A stretch of 64,000 nt of DNA from Strongylocentrotus droebachiensis (GCA_035222895.1 JAVYIG010005374.1:62001-126000); one strand, 5' to 3'; counted from the first letter of the stretch, positions 52,139 through 64,000 are shown. Notes: generated from the sequence alone by a model not told the origin. Numbers and translations: made by a program.

Positions 52139-53987
52139 AACTGGGTTCTGTACAAGCCCATCAAATCAATATCCCTACCAAAATTATATCACAGGAGAGA
52201 CCTTTCGGATTGATTGCAAAATTCCTGAATCCGGCTGTAACATTCTGGGATAGTTGTATGATTTTTATTCATGTACTTTAGGAATGCGCTGAACAATAGT
52301 GGAAACCTTTCATTTTTAATTAAGGTTTTTTTTTTTTTTTTTTTTTTTTTACTAAGAAACGATATTCATACCCGCCTTTTTAATTAAACCTAGATATTCG
52401 CAATTGTTTCTTTTTTAAAGATTATGTTCATCATATATACATATCTATTTTCAAAACTAGTTTTTATTTCGTTATGCAGATATTATGATCAATATAGTAC
52501 TGGGTGTTTACTAAGTTGTTCAAATGTATTCTATTTGTACACAGAACATTTTTTTAACATGTATTTGTATTTTCTTTTGTTTACATGGATGTTTATGCTC
52601 TTCCTACTCTGCTACTGTACTGTTACTTAATGACAGCAATGTGGATATCTCTTGATTTAGTCTGTTTTACTTCAGTTTTGTGTAAATCCATATTTATGGT
52701 GAATGTGTATTTATTTTAGCATCAAAATGAATAACAAAACGAACACTACAAAAGTGTGCTCTGGAACACGTCAAGACTTACATCAAAATCAAATTAAAGC
52801 GTTGATAACATTACAATAAAAAGAACTGACATATAAATCATATCGTCAAGTAGTGGAGAGACAGATGGGGGCAAGGGCTAACCGGTTTATTCAAGTTTCC
52901 TTCAAAATCAAGACAAGTGGATAAAAACCACCCTTTTCCACGTAATCCATCATCAAAATTTGACTTGAAGGATTTTGCGAGGAGGCAGAAGAAATGCTTT
53001 CAGGTTCGAGCAAGTGCCTCATCGAGGTAATTCCATTATATGCGTCACATCAGACAGGTGAAGAAAATTCCCTTTTAGGCTAATGAGTGCCATTTGTCTG
53101 CCGCCCCGGAATTCGGTAACCTTTAAATCTGAAATGCTATTTAATCTATACAAAGAAAGACTTACAATCGATACTTGATATAAGTTTTGTATCAGGTTTT
53201 GGTTTGCAACGTAATTCATTGTTCCTTCGTATTAGTGGTAGGATAAGTAAAGTGTATGTCTTAGGATTAGAAGAACAAAAATGCATAGTAGACATTTGAG
53301 TTGTAATATTTACCTATATTCAGGTATTTTGTATTTCTTCTACATATACATGTTTTTACACAGGCACTTTTTCATCCATGAATAAATTAAATAGAAAGAT
53401 AATAAACTGTATAAGCAATGAAGCTTTAAAAATACTTTACAAGTGTTACATTTGGTTGATATGTCAATAGACAAATACATTATAGTGAGTCAATGGTGCA
53501 TAGTTACATAAGCTAATGTAAGCTAACATAAAGTCTGGTAGTCAAATGGTATTCTATCAGAATTACGTATCGTTTTTTATCACGGCCTTTTTCTTGTCTA
53601 GGCAAAACAAGAAGACCATGTGATGTCGGACTACGAAGTTTTCGATGTACCAAGCTGGATTAATTATATAAACATAATAAATATTTTCGTATGCATCAAT
53701 AAAGAATCGAGAAAATTGATTATAGTTTTATGTCTACCTTTCAGTTTCAAGTGAAATCCACCGTGCTCTTTTATTTCTATGAACACAACATGGTGCACTA
53801 TGGCCTACCAAGAGTAGACAATATGAATGTTGAAATTATATTCCATACGTTCTAACAACATTAATTACTCAAATTACAATTTGTCTTCGTAACTTGGGAC
53901 TTTATAGCGATCATTGTTCATAAAATATCCGCTAAGATCTTTGAATATGTTCTAATTGGTCAGCAAATGTACATAGACATTCCTTTC
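52139..53987. other. Convergent intergenic region, copy 2
   Basis: Separates gene B and gene C stop codons by about 1.85 kb. It contains a T-run at about 52327-52350 that is only four T in copy 1. No gene seen. Confidence 0.5.
53770..53775 (-). promoter_or_regulatory. Candidate poly(A) signal AATAAA for gene C
   Basis: AATAAA on the minus strand about 215 nt after the gene C stop codon. The duplicated region keeps the same ttttattt block near 24025. Position is plausible but no cleavage evidence exists. Confidence 0.35.
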
Positions 53988-55387
53988 TTAATCTCCAAAC
54001 GGTAAAATATCGTCATACAGTTTCTCACTCTCTTCGTCTACCTTTATAGTTGGTAGAGGGAGTACGTTTTTTGCTCTTCGAAGCATAGCAGGAGTTCTTG
54101 ATCTAGTTCTTTCCTTTGGTTTTTGTTTGGGAGATATAATACACCCGTTGACATATCTCGGATTGGACGAAACTGCTTGAAGTAGCTGAGTTTTCATGCT
54201 ATGATCGGCTGTTGGATCGGGTGACAGCGGTGGGATGTCCGATTCGCTTAACCTAGGAGGTATCATAGGACTTGGTGTTTGTCGTAATTCAATAGAAGGT
54301 CTAGATTTTCGTTTTGTCGCTGGGCGTCGCGGCTGTCGCATTGAAGAAAATGCTCGAATTGCAGTCGTATAGCCATTAGAATCCACCTGACTAATAATTT
54401 TTTTAGGACGAGATGACACGAATTTGTTCTCTGTGGCATATGAGTTACGAGGTATGTCACTCATACCCCGGGGACGTATTGAGGTAGCGTTACCAATAGG
54501 TTTCACAACCGGTGACGCCCTTGGTCTTACCGAAGGAGCAACTCCCATTGACGGTTTTCTTATTAAGGCAATAGTAGCCGGTGCGGTAGAACACCCACTA
54601 CCAGGAGTTCTTTCTGGGAATGAGGATTCCGTCCAAGGTGATCGTGTTCCTGCAATCAAAGCTGTGTAAGTACCATCAGAAGGTGGATTCGCAAGATGGG
54701 ATGGAAGAGGAAATGGATCAGTGTGGGTTCTTCCATGATTACCTGCGTCTGCTAAGATATCACTCTCACGACTGCGATGGTTCTCGCGTTCATATTCCCC
54801 ATCATGCTGACTATTCATCGGTTTTTCGTTTTCTAGAACCACAGCATAAATCGAGTTGTCGTGTTCATGCGCACCAGGTCGCGATCTCTTCGTCTGAAAA
54901 CGATCCAAACCCATTTGTATCTTGGCATTATCAGCATACGGATAATCATATTCCTCCTCATCATAAGGTTCTTCATCATCCAGGTCACGGTGGTACATGG
55001 CACTACTGTTGGCACTATCCATCTCTATCTCGCAACCCTGGACGACTCTTGACATCGAACTCAACGTGTCATTTTCGATGTAGCCACTGGTCATATCCTG
55101 GTTCCTGCGACTCTTCGCGACGAGCGAGGGTCGTACTTCATAGATGGTCTCTTCGGGCATTCGATGCATTGTTACAGGTACAACATCTACTGATGTAACA
55201 TTGGTGATTGATTCTGTGACTCCGGGTAGAGGGTCAAAGAGCACGCTGCCTGGTAGGTTCCCAGTTTGCCGTAGACCAGTGTAGTTGCAGAGACTGGGAA
55301 GTCGGTAAGGCAAGGCGTGAGGTAAGTGCGGATTGGGAAAGTGGGCCCGAGGAGTTGGTGCTACATGATTTGAATGGTCTCCTCTTC
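53988..55387 (-). CDS. Gene C terminal exon: long cytoplasmic tail
   Basis: A 1400-nt terminal exon, phase 1 in, giving 465 residues ending DDILPFGD and stop. The tail is Pro/Ser/Arg-rich and probably disordered. Tyrosine motifs: NYTGL, TIYEV, SIYAVV (ITIM-like), TYTAL and LYDDI, plus an acidic DDEEPYDEEEYDYPYAD cluster. Proline motifs such as PSPMIPPRL could bind SH3 domains. Known MEGF/Draper tails signal through YxxL pairs; phosphorylation here is inference. Confidence 0.85.
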
Positions 55388-58300
55388 CTGAAAAGTCAAA
55401 CAAAATATAAAGCGTGTATTAAATTGCAAAGTTAAATAATATGTTATAACTTATGAAGAACTTGATGTATTATTTAAATTAAACATCCTACTCGCCCTAC
55501 TGAAATACCTACGAAATCGTACATAATCATCTATAACTGTCAAACAATATTGCTATCTTATAAAACTGTGAAAATGAATGACAATATTTTGTTCAGGACA
55601 TACAAATAAAAACAAATCTTATGTGGATTTTAAAATATATTTACCTTCATCCCTCTCTCTTTGCTGTTTCAACATCGCTGCTCGTATCTTTTTCCTGGAA
55701 AAAAATATACAGATCGAACGATGTTATATTTATTCATGGTAAACTACGTTTCTCGTAAAGAATACTTTAGAAGTTATCTTGATGAGATGAATGCATAGCC
55801 TTATGATTTGAGCACTTGAGAAATTCGAGAAAATCACATTAGTACATAAAAATCAAAATTATACAAAAAACATGTAAGAATGAATGTTGGGAACTCGGGA
55901 CAATCCATTCCAATCCAAGTTTATTTGATATAGCAAATTTTCATTGCAGTGCCGAAGTATTAACATGATAAAATAGTGAGTTCTGATATATATTTCCATC
56001 ATCATTGATCATTAAATTGGTATACATCACACTTTAACATAAATTCTCATGAAGTAGATGAAATGCTTGGACAATACCGTATGCTGAGAGCCAAAGGGGC
56101 GTAAATTCTTCTAAAGATTTGAGTTAGCACCCTTTTGGCTCTCTGCAGATGATACGAACTTTGAACAACAAAATACAATGACAAACCGATTTTGAATTTA
56201 TTTAATTTTTAATTCTTTTAGAATTCTCTTTTTACCATGACCCAGAATGTCAAAAATTGCCATTCTTTTAATTATTCCATATTGTGTAACCAAATAAAAG
56301 GGAAATTAAATTACCTCTGCAGACAAATACAGGGTCGGTTCCTGAATTTCCGGTAAACGTAGATGGCGAGTATCAAGGATATGATCATCAGGAGGACGCT
56401 TACAGCACCGGAAATACCAAGACGCATTGCCTTGACCTGTAACGAGTTCTTCCGCTTAGGGTTTATTATGGATGGACTCTCTGTGTCATACTGGAAGAAC
56501 TCATGAAAGGTATCTGCCCAAGAGAATAATGGTGAATAACATCAAAGAACACTTCTTGACAGGGTAGACAGTATTATCAGTACACACAATGTCACCGATT
56601 AAACATAAAATATAGACCATGAAGTAATACAACTTTTCACGACCTTCACAACACAGCAATACCAGCATCATCGTAATGCGAACTTGCCGTACTCAGGGTG
56701 CATGGATAGCAGCTGCATTGGTTGCAGTTTTGTTATCCACAATGTTACACCCTGTGGCATCTTCGGGATCTAATCTTGAACCCAAAAGCAGGGTGCATTA
56801 TGTAGGCCTGAAAATATGCATCTTATAACGTATCCTTTCCTGTGTATGATAGAATCCATTGAAACAACTTTCCTTCAAGTTAGAAAAGAATGGACAGGAT
56901 TGAGGATGTGGCTAAATTATCGTGATTGAAATGGCCTGTAGGCTAGGAGCAACGCGGCCATGTTGATGTTTTCGTAATGAGAAGTCTTTGTGAATATCCT
57001 TTACACGCACTTACCCGTACTTTCCAGCATCGTCGAATCGTAGACTTTCCGAGTCGTTGGTGGCAGGGTCGGTTCAGTACAGTTTCCTGTCATAGAGTCA
57101 CACAGGATTTCACCGACCACGGAGAATGGACACTGGCAAAAGTCAACACAGTCAGGTCCAAAGCGACCGGGAGGGCAGGGCATGACACAGCTGACAAGGA
57201 GAAATGTAAACAATCACGTCTCTATTTGAAAAACCGTCCAAATCTTATATAAAATTAAATCGAGTCAAATATTCGTTAAGTCTTAGACTGACTTAGAATT
57301 TGTTGATTATGACATCGCAGATAGATCAAGTTACAAACTAAACACGTTGGATAATTATCAATCATTGAAGTGAACACAAAGATCAAAAACTGAAATAACA
57401 TTCCTCGTTTAGAACCATTGTAATTTACTTGTTTAATTTAGAACACATTAACATGAGCCTGAACAAAATTTAATTATAGAAAATGTGTACCTTAAAGAAG
57501 GCCTAGAGAATCTTGCTTTGACAAGGAAAATTTTGGGAAGGAAGAGAAGGGGGAGAAGGAGGATACTTTGGATGAACAGTCTGCAGAAATTGTTGGAAGA
57601 GAGAGGAGTGAAAGAACTGGGAGTGGTACGAATACAGAAGGCTAGAAGCTGAGGGTTGTGGAACAGCATGATCGCCAAAGTCAATCGAAGTGGCACTTAG
57701 AGAGCGAGAGTACCTTAATACCAATCAGGCACTGGGTATCATTATATCTTTAAACCTACGGGAGCATTTATAGTTCTTGCTGCATGGTAAAGTACAAAGC
57801 AATGACGGCCATCAAATTATTTAGACCTCCATGCCGTTATGCAATTAAAGGGAGACATGCTAAATAAAGGGGAAACATGTCTCGGTCACGACAGAACATT
57901 TTGATGTATACTTTCTATAAATTTAGAATCGGGATAATCTTGGGGAAGCTGCTAGGTCAAAAGGATGACGATCAAATGTCCATTGACTGTTTCCCAGTGT
58001 GATCCACTGTACCGTCTCTCTTTTACCTCTTCAAATAGACAATCACCCCATATGCTTTTTATGACGTCATGAATGATTTGAGAGCTAAGGTGAGAAGTGG
58101 CTTCATGATGCGCACTTCCCATTTACACACCTCTCCGTAATTGAACCGACCATATCTACACGCCCTTCTCTGAATACAATTTACATGTCTCATCACGGAA
58201 AATAATTATGCTCTCGCATGACTGGCTCATTCAGGATTTCGTCATCGTGACTTTGAAGGGTTTTCGACATTGTTTTAAAGGGAGGAAAGGGAAATGAAAA

Positions 58301-61300
58301 CGTTATACTCGAATGAATAGAACAACCAGTTTCAAAGTGAAAATGCCAGGTGACTGACGATGCATGAGATCAAAGACACACGAGTATTTCGTGTTCATAC
58401 CCCTCTTTTTCTTTATGTTTTTCTCTACGTTTCTTTCTTTGTGTAATTTGATAGTAAATTGGGGCAACTCCCCCTCATGTTATTTTCTACGAAACTAGGC
58501 CACTGTTCAGCTACATGGATGGAATTCATAAAACCTATTAAAACAAACAGAGAAACTAATATTGCACCTCCTATTTGACTTTGACCACCCCATCCACCTT
58601 TTCCAGTCCTCTTTACTTACTTGGGGCCCATGTGTCCCGATGGGCAAGCAGGGGTACATCTACCCATTGCGGGGTCACATTCTCTCTGCCCACAGTTGCA
58701 TTGTTGCTCACAGAATGGTCCATATCGTCCACGAGGGCACGGGAGCTCACAACGTATACCCTAAACGAAACAAACGAGCCACGATGATTCATGACTAGAA
58801 TCATGTGATTGAAATCTATGCGAACTCCTTTGGCATACAATTATGTTCTTATACGTAAATTCCGTTTTATTTTGATATATTAATTGCCATGTTTTGGTAT
58901 CTCACTGTGATCGATTATACTCTTTGGTCACTAAATTCGTCATCCAAAATGAAGGATGTTTCAAATACGAGGAAGGCAATGAAACGTTAAAAAGAGAGCC
59001 CCTACAATCGGAATGTTGTAAAATTGAATAGATGCACTTGGTAACAAATATAAACATGAATTGCAATCTAATGAGGATGGTGATTATTTGATATTGGACT
59101 CCAGAAACTTACCATAAACCCTGGTTCGCAGGAACACATACCCGGCGCCGTACAGTTTCCACGCTGACACCCTTGACTACACACAGCTACATCGTTATAA
59201 CAGATAAAAGAAGAAAATAATAATCATGATGAATATCTTTTACGCACATTGAATGATAACGAAAATTATAACCATAAACAATTGTGTTTAAGGAATGTCA
59301 TACTTTATTGCTTTGTTGTCAATCGTGCTGTACCACAAAACGCGATATTAAGAAAAATTACCCATTCATTGATTGAACTAAGTTCCCGACTACAAAATAA
59401 ACCTGAAGTAAAACTGCCTTTGTGAGAAAAATTTAACAGAGTAATATCAGGTCGTCCAGTAAGATGTGAACGTACAGCTCCATCAACATCAGATCAATAA
59501 GTATACTCTGGCGACAATTGCTCCGAAATGTAATTAATCAAAGATATAGAGTTAAGGTTAGGGTTGCGATTTGATTAAGTTTAGTTAAGGATTCGTCTAG
59601 TGTAAGATGTTGAGAGCGGAGCAATTGTCGCCGGTGCATGTATTCATAACTGTATACAAAGTATTAAGGCTTTAATCTCTTAGTACATGCAAGGAGCAAC
59701 ATTTTAGACGTACATATGACACTCTGCACTTTCATGCCTTTTGTGACACACATACCCCCTCCCCCCATTCATCTGCAAGAACCTTCAGGAGTGAAGGAGG
59801 CAAAGTTAAAAGAAGAGGAGGACGCAAGGTAGGATGGTGGGCTGTTCTACTCACCTATGGGACAATCTCTACCATTTGATCGCCAACCCTCACAGCAGTG
59901 ATAAACAGTCTGATTGATTAGTCGTGCATATTGTTTTCCAATCACCAAGTGGGAGTTCCTGAAAATGAAAAGTGAAATATGCAAAATCAAACAAGAAGAA
60001 GCTTAATTTAGGAAAGCTCGAAATAAGTGTATGAGAAAAACATCTGAAATACAGAGAGGATAGCTATATTTGATCAAATATGGATCAAGAGCAACAAAGT
60101 GACACAAATGAGATATTAACAACGACAACGTTTATATTAAATTCCATTAAATACATACAATATCACATCTTGTTTGCACTGATGTCCATATCTATACTTG
60201 TACCTCTTCTTTGCTACAACTTATAACACCTCACTAACAGTTATTTATTAGTAATTTCTGTAATCTCATGAATGAATTTTTAAAAATTTGACCTCAAACT
60301 GAAAATGACTCATGAGGACTAAACTGACCGAGAAGTTTAAAGAACTTATTAGAATGACCGCAATCAAAGATCAATATTAACCTTAGCATTTTTGATATTG
60401 TATGTCAACAATAGTATATTTTGTTGTTCCTTCTGCAAATGACGTGGAATGTGTTATGTTGCCATATACATTGTTCATGTTTTCAGCAAGTAGTAGAAGT
60501 TGTCTGTATGTTGTGACGATCGCATGACATATTTGCCAACAAGAGAGGCTAGTCTGACCGGAAGTAATTATAGCCCGAATGGACATTTTTCTCTAGTCAT
60601 TTCCGGGTCGGTTGAGAGAGTGTTTATCACGGTATGTCTTCATGATGACATCATGATCATATACTTTAAGGACGTTCACGGTGACAACTACTATGATGTT
60701 TGTACCTCACAATGGTCTGAATTACGCGAAACCTGATGAAGCTGTGCAAGGATTACCTTTCAAAGAAACATTAAAGAGCACTTTTTTGTTTCGTGTCAAC
60801 ATCTTATTTGTACACGTTGATGCTTTATCAATTTTGTGTTCATTAATTGACACAAGCGGTATAATTAGGAATAGTATAGTAGTAATAGTAGTAATAGTAG
60901 TAGTCGTTAATGATAGTAGCAGCAGCATCGGTAGTAGTAGAAGTAGCATCAGCAGTATTAATAGCAGTAGTAATAGTATCAGTAGTAAAAGTAGTAAAAG
61001 TAGAAGTGTTAGTAGTGGTAGTAGTAGTAGTACATAGTAGTAATATAATCAGCAGCAGTAATATATGTGATAGAAGTTGTTAAACCAGTTGGTGAATATG
61101 TTGTTGTTTGAATTCAGGCTATAACCGTGAAACAAAATGATGTCAGTAAACCTCAAAATTAGTATGAGACTTAGATGAGGTTTTCTCCGATAAGCAATTG
61201 AAATAGGCTGCGAATCGTTTTATTATAAAGACGTGAAACTCCCGCAATCCCTTAATATCACGCATTTCAATCGCGTAGTTGACCATCATCACTTTTGTAA

Positions 61301-62151
61301 GCCATTAGGTCTCTGATGGCAACGACCTTCGCTAATTTAAAGTTGTCAAGATAAATTTGGTTGTCTTGACCGGAACAACTCGAGAGGGCAAAGACCTGTA
61401 TATAGTGCGCTGAACTCCGAAGTTTTGTGAAAATACTTGGTTCAACAAAAATTGGGGGAGGCTCCCACAAATGGTATCTACTGTTGTTGTCATTATTAGT
61501 TTAATAAAATAGTAACAAATCAAAAAAAGGAAATGTGTGTAAAGATGAGATGAGATAATGACAATGACTGTGCAGTGTTTTGCTGTTTACTCCGACAAAG
61601 TAGGGTTGATTTACGTAGTTGAATATTTGTATCATCCTCTTTAAAGTTCGCATCTGATAGACACACTAATGACTACCAGATCCTTTTCTTTTCTTTTCAT
61701 GAATCCCCATCATCATTACCATGAGGCATAGACATCCTATCAGCCTGTTGGGGAGGATGCGCGAGAGAGATATGGCAAACATGTTATAAGGGGTAGTTGC
61801 CCAATTTAATACACTGTATTCCGAAATTATCGGAGGGAACAGACCTTTGCCCTCCAATATCGGCGCCCCTTCCTTGTTTTGTTGGCCTAACAGAAATAAA
61901 TCCTTTGGTCACATTGACAGGAATTATTCCTTGAATTTCGAATGTGTGACAGCATTTCCCCCGAAAATATGAAAATGCTATCGTTTTATATAAATAGTCC
62001 CATTAGGGCAGTGATATTTTCTCACCTGGTGGGGGCCCCCCTTCTATCTCCACCTCTAATGTTATCTTCCTCAGCGGAGTCGTAGTCACCCACCGGTTCA
62101 TTCTGGTATGACGAGTGTGACAGCTCCGGTAAGAACTGGAACTCTTGTATT
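53988..62151 (-). CDS. Gene C: EMI/multiple-EGF (MEGF/Draper-like) receptor, 5' partial
   Basis: Minus-strand gene in eight exons with unbroken phase chaining: 62026-62151, 59855-59958, 59113-59186, 58621-58760, 57015-57190, 56315-56513, 55645-55694, 53988-55387; about 755 residues plus missing N-terminus. Order: acidic segment, EMI-domain end (VYHCCEGWRSNGRDCP), EGF repeats of MEGF type (CPRGRYGPFCEQQCNCG; CPPGRFGPDCVDFCQCP), transmembrane helix, long tail. EMI followed by such EGFs is the plan of MEGF10/Draper-type engulfment receptors, though with fewer EGFs here. The tail has YTGL, IYAVV, YTAL and YDDI tyrosine motifs, so tyrosine-kinase signalling is plausible. Its two last exons have a broken duplicate at 24242-25861. 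Confidence 0.8.
55645..55694 (-). CDS. Gene C exon: short basic juxtamembrane segment
   Basis: A 50-nt exon, phase 2 in and 1 out, encoding KKIRAAMLKQQRERDE. Acceptor ttttttccag, donor gtaaat. The duplicate at 25820-25861 is 8 nt shorter and out of frame. Confidence 0.8.
56315..56513 (-). CDS. Gene C exon: transmembrane helix
   Basis: A 199-nt exon, phase 1 in and 2 out. An extracellular stub (DTFHEFFQYDTES) with a basic NPKRKNS segment leads to helix LGISGAVSVLLMIISLILAI and stop-transfer YVYRKFRNR, followed by CICLQR. Confidence 0.85.
57015..57190 (-). CDS. Gene C exon: MEGF-type EGF repeat 3 and stalk
   Basis: A 176-nt exon, phase 2 in and 1 out, encoding CVMPCPPGRFGPDCVDFCQC, then CDSMTGNC and a Thr/Pro-rich stalk TEPTLPPTTRKV. 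Confidence 0.82.
58621..58760 (-). CDS. Gene C exon: MEGF-type EGF repeats 2
   Basis: A 140-nt exon, phase 0 in and 2 out. It encodes GIRCELPCPRGRYGPFCEQQ, CNCGQRECDPAMGRC and TPACPSGHMGP. Cysteine spacing matches the eight-cysteine MEGF/laminin-like repeats. Confidence 0.82.
59113..59186 (-). CDS. Gene C exon: EGF repeat 1
   Basis: A 74-nt exon, phase 1 in and 0 out, encoding VCSQGCQRGNCTAPGMCSCE then PGFM. This short EGF directly after EMI is the usual arrangement in EMI/MEGF proteins. Confidence 0.8.
59508..59634. mobile_element. Small MITE with 18-bp inverted ends
   Basis: CTGGCGACAATTGCTCCG at 59508-59525 and CGGAGCAATTGTCGCCGG at 59617-59634 are inverse with one mismatch and enclose about 90 bp of AT-rich DNA in a gene C intron. 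No target duplication was clear. Confidence 0.6.
59855..59958 (-). CDS. Gene C exon: EMI domain C-terminal half
   Basis: A 104-nt exon, phase 2 in and 1 out. It encodes NSHLVIGKQYARLINQTVYH then CCEGWRSNGRDCPI. The Tyr-x-C-C-x-G-W pattern followed by C is typical of the end of EMI domains. N-Q-T is a possible N-glycosylation site. Confidence 0.78.
60880..61035. repeat. (AGT)n-rich microsatellite
   Basis: AGT/AGC trinucleotide repeats in the gene C intron between exons 62026 and 59855. Confidence 0.85.
62026..62151 (-). CDS. Gene C exon: acidic N-terminal segment
   Basis: A 126-nt exon, phase 2 in and 2 out (acceptor ccaactcag, donor gtgaga). It encodes IQEFQFLPELSHSSYQNEPV and GDYDSAEEDN..., then RRGAPT. 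No known domain; the frame was chosen because it joins the EMI exon. Earlier exons with the start and signal peptide were not recognised. Confidence 0.6.
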
Positions 62152-62344
62152 CTGAGTTGGTTGAAATCAAATTAAAACGATTAGTAAGAATAATGTGGAA
62201 TCACACCAAAAAGTGGGTTTATTTTTCTTGGAAAGATGATTTAGTATTATGAATCACTTCTAAACTAGGGGTGTAATCATATTTATATAGTGTGCCATTA
62301 GATATACCAATATGCTTCTGGTACAAATGTTATGTTTACTTAGA

Positions 62345-62450
62345 AAGTAAAAGAGGAAGAGAGAGAGATAGAAAGAGAGAGAGAGAGAGAGGGGGGATAC
62401 ACACAGAGAGAGAGAGAGAGAGACAGATAGAGATAGACATACTGAGAGAG
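62345..62450. repeat. (GA)n microsatellite
   Basis: GAGA tract upstream (gene C sense) of the first recognised gene C exon. Confidence 0.85.
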
Positions 62451-62504
62451 TGAGGGATAGGTATGTTAAATGTGAATCCATTTTGTTGTGCGGTGTACTG
62501 TATA

Positions 62505-62760
62505 TTCAAGTTTCAAGTTTCAAGTTTTATTTATCTTTCTTTCATAACACACTTTACAAATATGACATGAATATAACAAGTTTACAGAATATGGCGTTAC
62601 AAAATAAAGATGAGGTGACCTTGGTTGAAAGCAAGGCTTGTGGATTTAAGGTCCCTCATTATATTATGTCTAGGGGGAAATATATGGTTGAGAGTACTTC
62701 TTTTACACCTAGCATGCCTAAATGTAGCGTGGTAAATTTATAACTTGTATAAGGGCAAGA
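62505..62760 (-). repeat. Retroposon tail-like sequence with (CTTGAAA)n
   Basis: Plus ttcaagtttcaagtttcaag then ttttatttatctttctttc; inverted this is an A-rich 3' end followed by CTTGAAA repeats. It resembles the tail at 9810 in style but not in sequence. Confidence 0.4.
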
Positions 62761-64000
62761 TAATTGTCCGTGTTATATTGTTCAGATGTGTGTCTTTGGT
62801 AGTAGTACTATTGAATATCTACATGGGTATACATCAATTCTAAATGAGAGAAGTGATGGAATCTTATGAGCTCGTTCAACTTTTAAAATGACAATGTATA
62901 TTCAATATTTTTTTCTTATAGAAGAAACTGCCTCCTCTCGTAGGTTGTTTTCATTGCCTCTTTCTTTCTACATTAATCAATCAGATCATCCTTGACAATG
63001 GCCACAAGAGATGAAACATGATCTACCATAGCTTTGTCAACTTCCTACCATGCGTCTTCAAAAAGTGCACTCGTACTCCAAGGATTTTAAGGCTATCTGA
63101 TTTCATCTTCGGTAAGCTAATGTTTTGATACGGCTTCATTCCCTATTGGATATAACGGAATAAAGAGAATTATAATTCCCTAAGAAGTAAAGATCCTAAT
63201 GGGAACGATTGTTAGACTATTATTATCATATTTTTGTTTAAAGATTATTCATGGTGTGTGGTAAGAGAGTAAGCTTTATTTGAAAAGAAAATCAAAGTAC
63301 TTTTGGTGAACTAAAATAACTTTTTTTTGGCAAGTCATAGAGCGTCCTCGACCAAGCCAAGGGGCGTTTTAGATATCATATTTATTCAATAAATTTGTCT
63401 AAGCAGGATATAACCCTGACTCACAATCTTCATCTTAGGGCAGATTCCTCTCTTTCTGCCGTAGACAATATTTTGAAAACAGTGGGATACCACATGATTC
63501 AGCCTCTTCAAGATGAGGGAATGACATGGTAAGGACAGACCTCGGAATACATCTTGATATCAGGTCTCTTCAGTGTAATCATCTTGTCGTATTTCTTGGT
63601 AATTTTATTGGAAAGGAATGAAATTACAATTTCTGACGCTCTTGTGCTGTAAAATTGATTCATCAAGACAATTCATCCATCACGAATATGATATGACAAG
63701 GAAAGAATGGAATATAGAACCTGTTTAATATAAGGGGTATACTAGATGATGAGCAAAATGATGATGTGAGCACGCCCAAGATAAATCAATTCAGAGTGGA
63801 CGAGAATATTTGATAGTAAAAGATGTACTCCATTTACACTCGGTTGTACCTTAGTCACCTTATTAAGCCATCTATGGGAACATGTAATCAAACTCTCATG
63901 AGACACCAGAGTGCTTGTTTACTTTACATAATCATCATCATAATGCTTTTCAGTCTGTTGAATTAAAACCTTTTTTTAGTGTAGTGAACCTTAAGCCTAA

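Larger units (their letters stand above)
62152..64000. other. Upstream region of gene C
   Basis: Should hold gene C's first exon or intron 1. Only the GA tract, a retroposon tail and AT-rich sequence are evident; no minus-strand signal-peptide exon could be supported. Confidence 0.45.

Overview
This is a eukaryotic, AT-rich, intron-rich window. Coding exons are short and nearly all obey GT-AG. They encode extracellular modules (EGF, sushi/CCP, mucin-like Pro/Thr/Ser segments, a SEA-like module, EMI, multiple-EGF repeats) and transmembrane tails. Introns are crowded with non-LTR retrotransposons, tRNA-derived SINEs, MITE/foldback elements and (GAT)n microsatellites. This fits a marine invertebrate deuterostome, perhaps an echinoderm, but that placement is inference from style; no sequence here fixes the species.

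Layout. Gene A (624-22728, +, 5' end off the window) and gene B (about 32582-52138, +) are tandem paralogues about 29-30 kb apart. Both read: EGF, an array of 90/96-nt mucin-like (PTS) mini-exons, six-cysteine sushi, linker, SEA-like module, a split EGF, a transmembrane segment, and a cytoplasmic tail ending in the PDZ-ligand-like DTRL. Gene B also has a candidate signal-peptide exon (32582-32723) and an N-terminal sushi exon (33578-33757). Gene A has 5 intact and 2 broken PTS exons. Gene B has 10 intact ones, six of which lie in a near-identical dimeric repeat of about 1367 bp (about 40710-44821). Gene A carries a frameshift in the linker exon that gene B lacks.

Gene C (53988-62151, -, 5' end not found) converges on gene B. 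Eight exons with perfectly chained phases encode an EMI-domain C-terminal half, MEGF/Draper-like EGF repeats, a transmembrane helix and a roughly 465-residue tail with several YxxPhi motifs and one ITIM-like motif. Only its last two exons were duplicated along with gene A; that copy (24242-25861, -) carries three frame-breaking indels and is a pseudogene fragment. The duplicated block therefore ends near 25870 and 55705.

Mobile DNA. A LINE with one open frame encodes PHD finger, endonuclease and reverse transcriptase (1789-5133). It sits inside a terminal-inverted-repeat element (1233-6136) that has a relative at about 10795-12091. A decayed LINE lies on the minus strand (about 35884-37527). 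Two foldback elements have tandem-repeat arms (7659-8174 and 34012-35140). A GC-rich inverted-repeat element (18618-19486) carries a second element nested inside it, and gene B preserves the empty site. A piggyBac-type TTAA element lies at 31586-32312. tRNA-like SINEs ride along with the PTS exon amplification.

Most distinctive result: a mucin-like domain built as an amplifying and decaying array of phase-symmetric mini-exons. It includes stop-bearing dead units, a higher-order repeat, and an apparently new in-frame chimeric exon (47869-47928) formed at a recombination junction.
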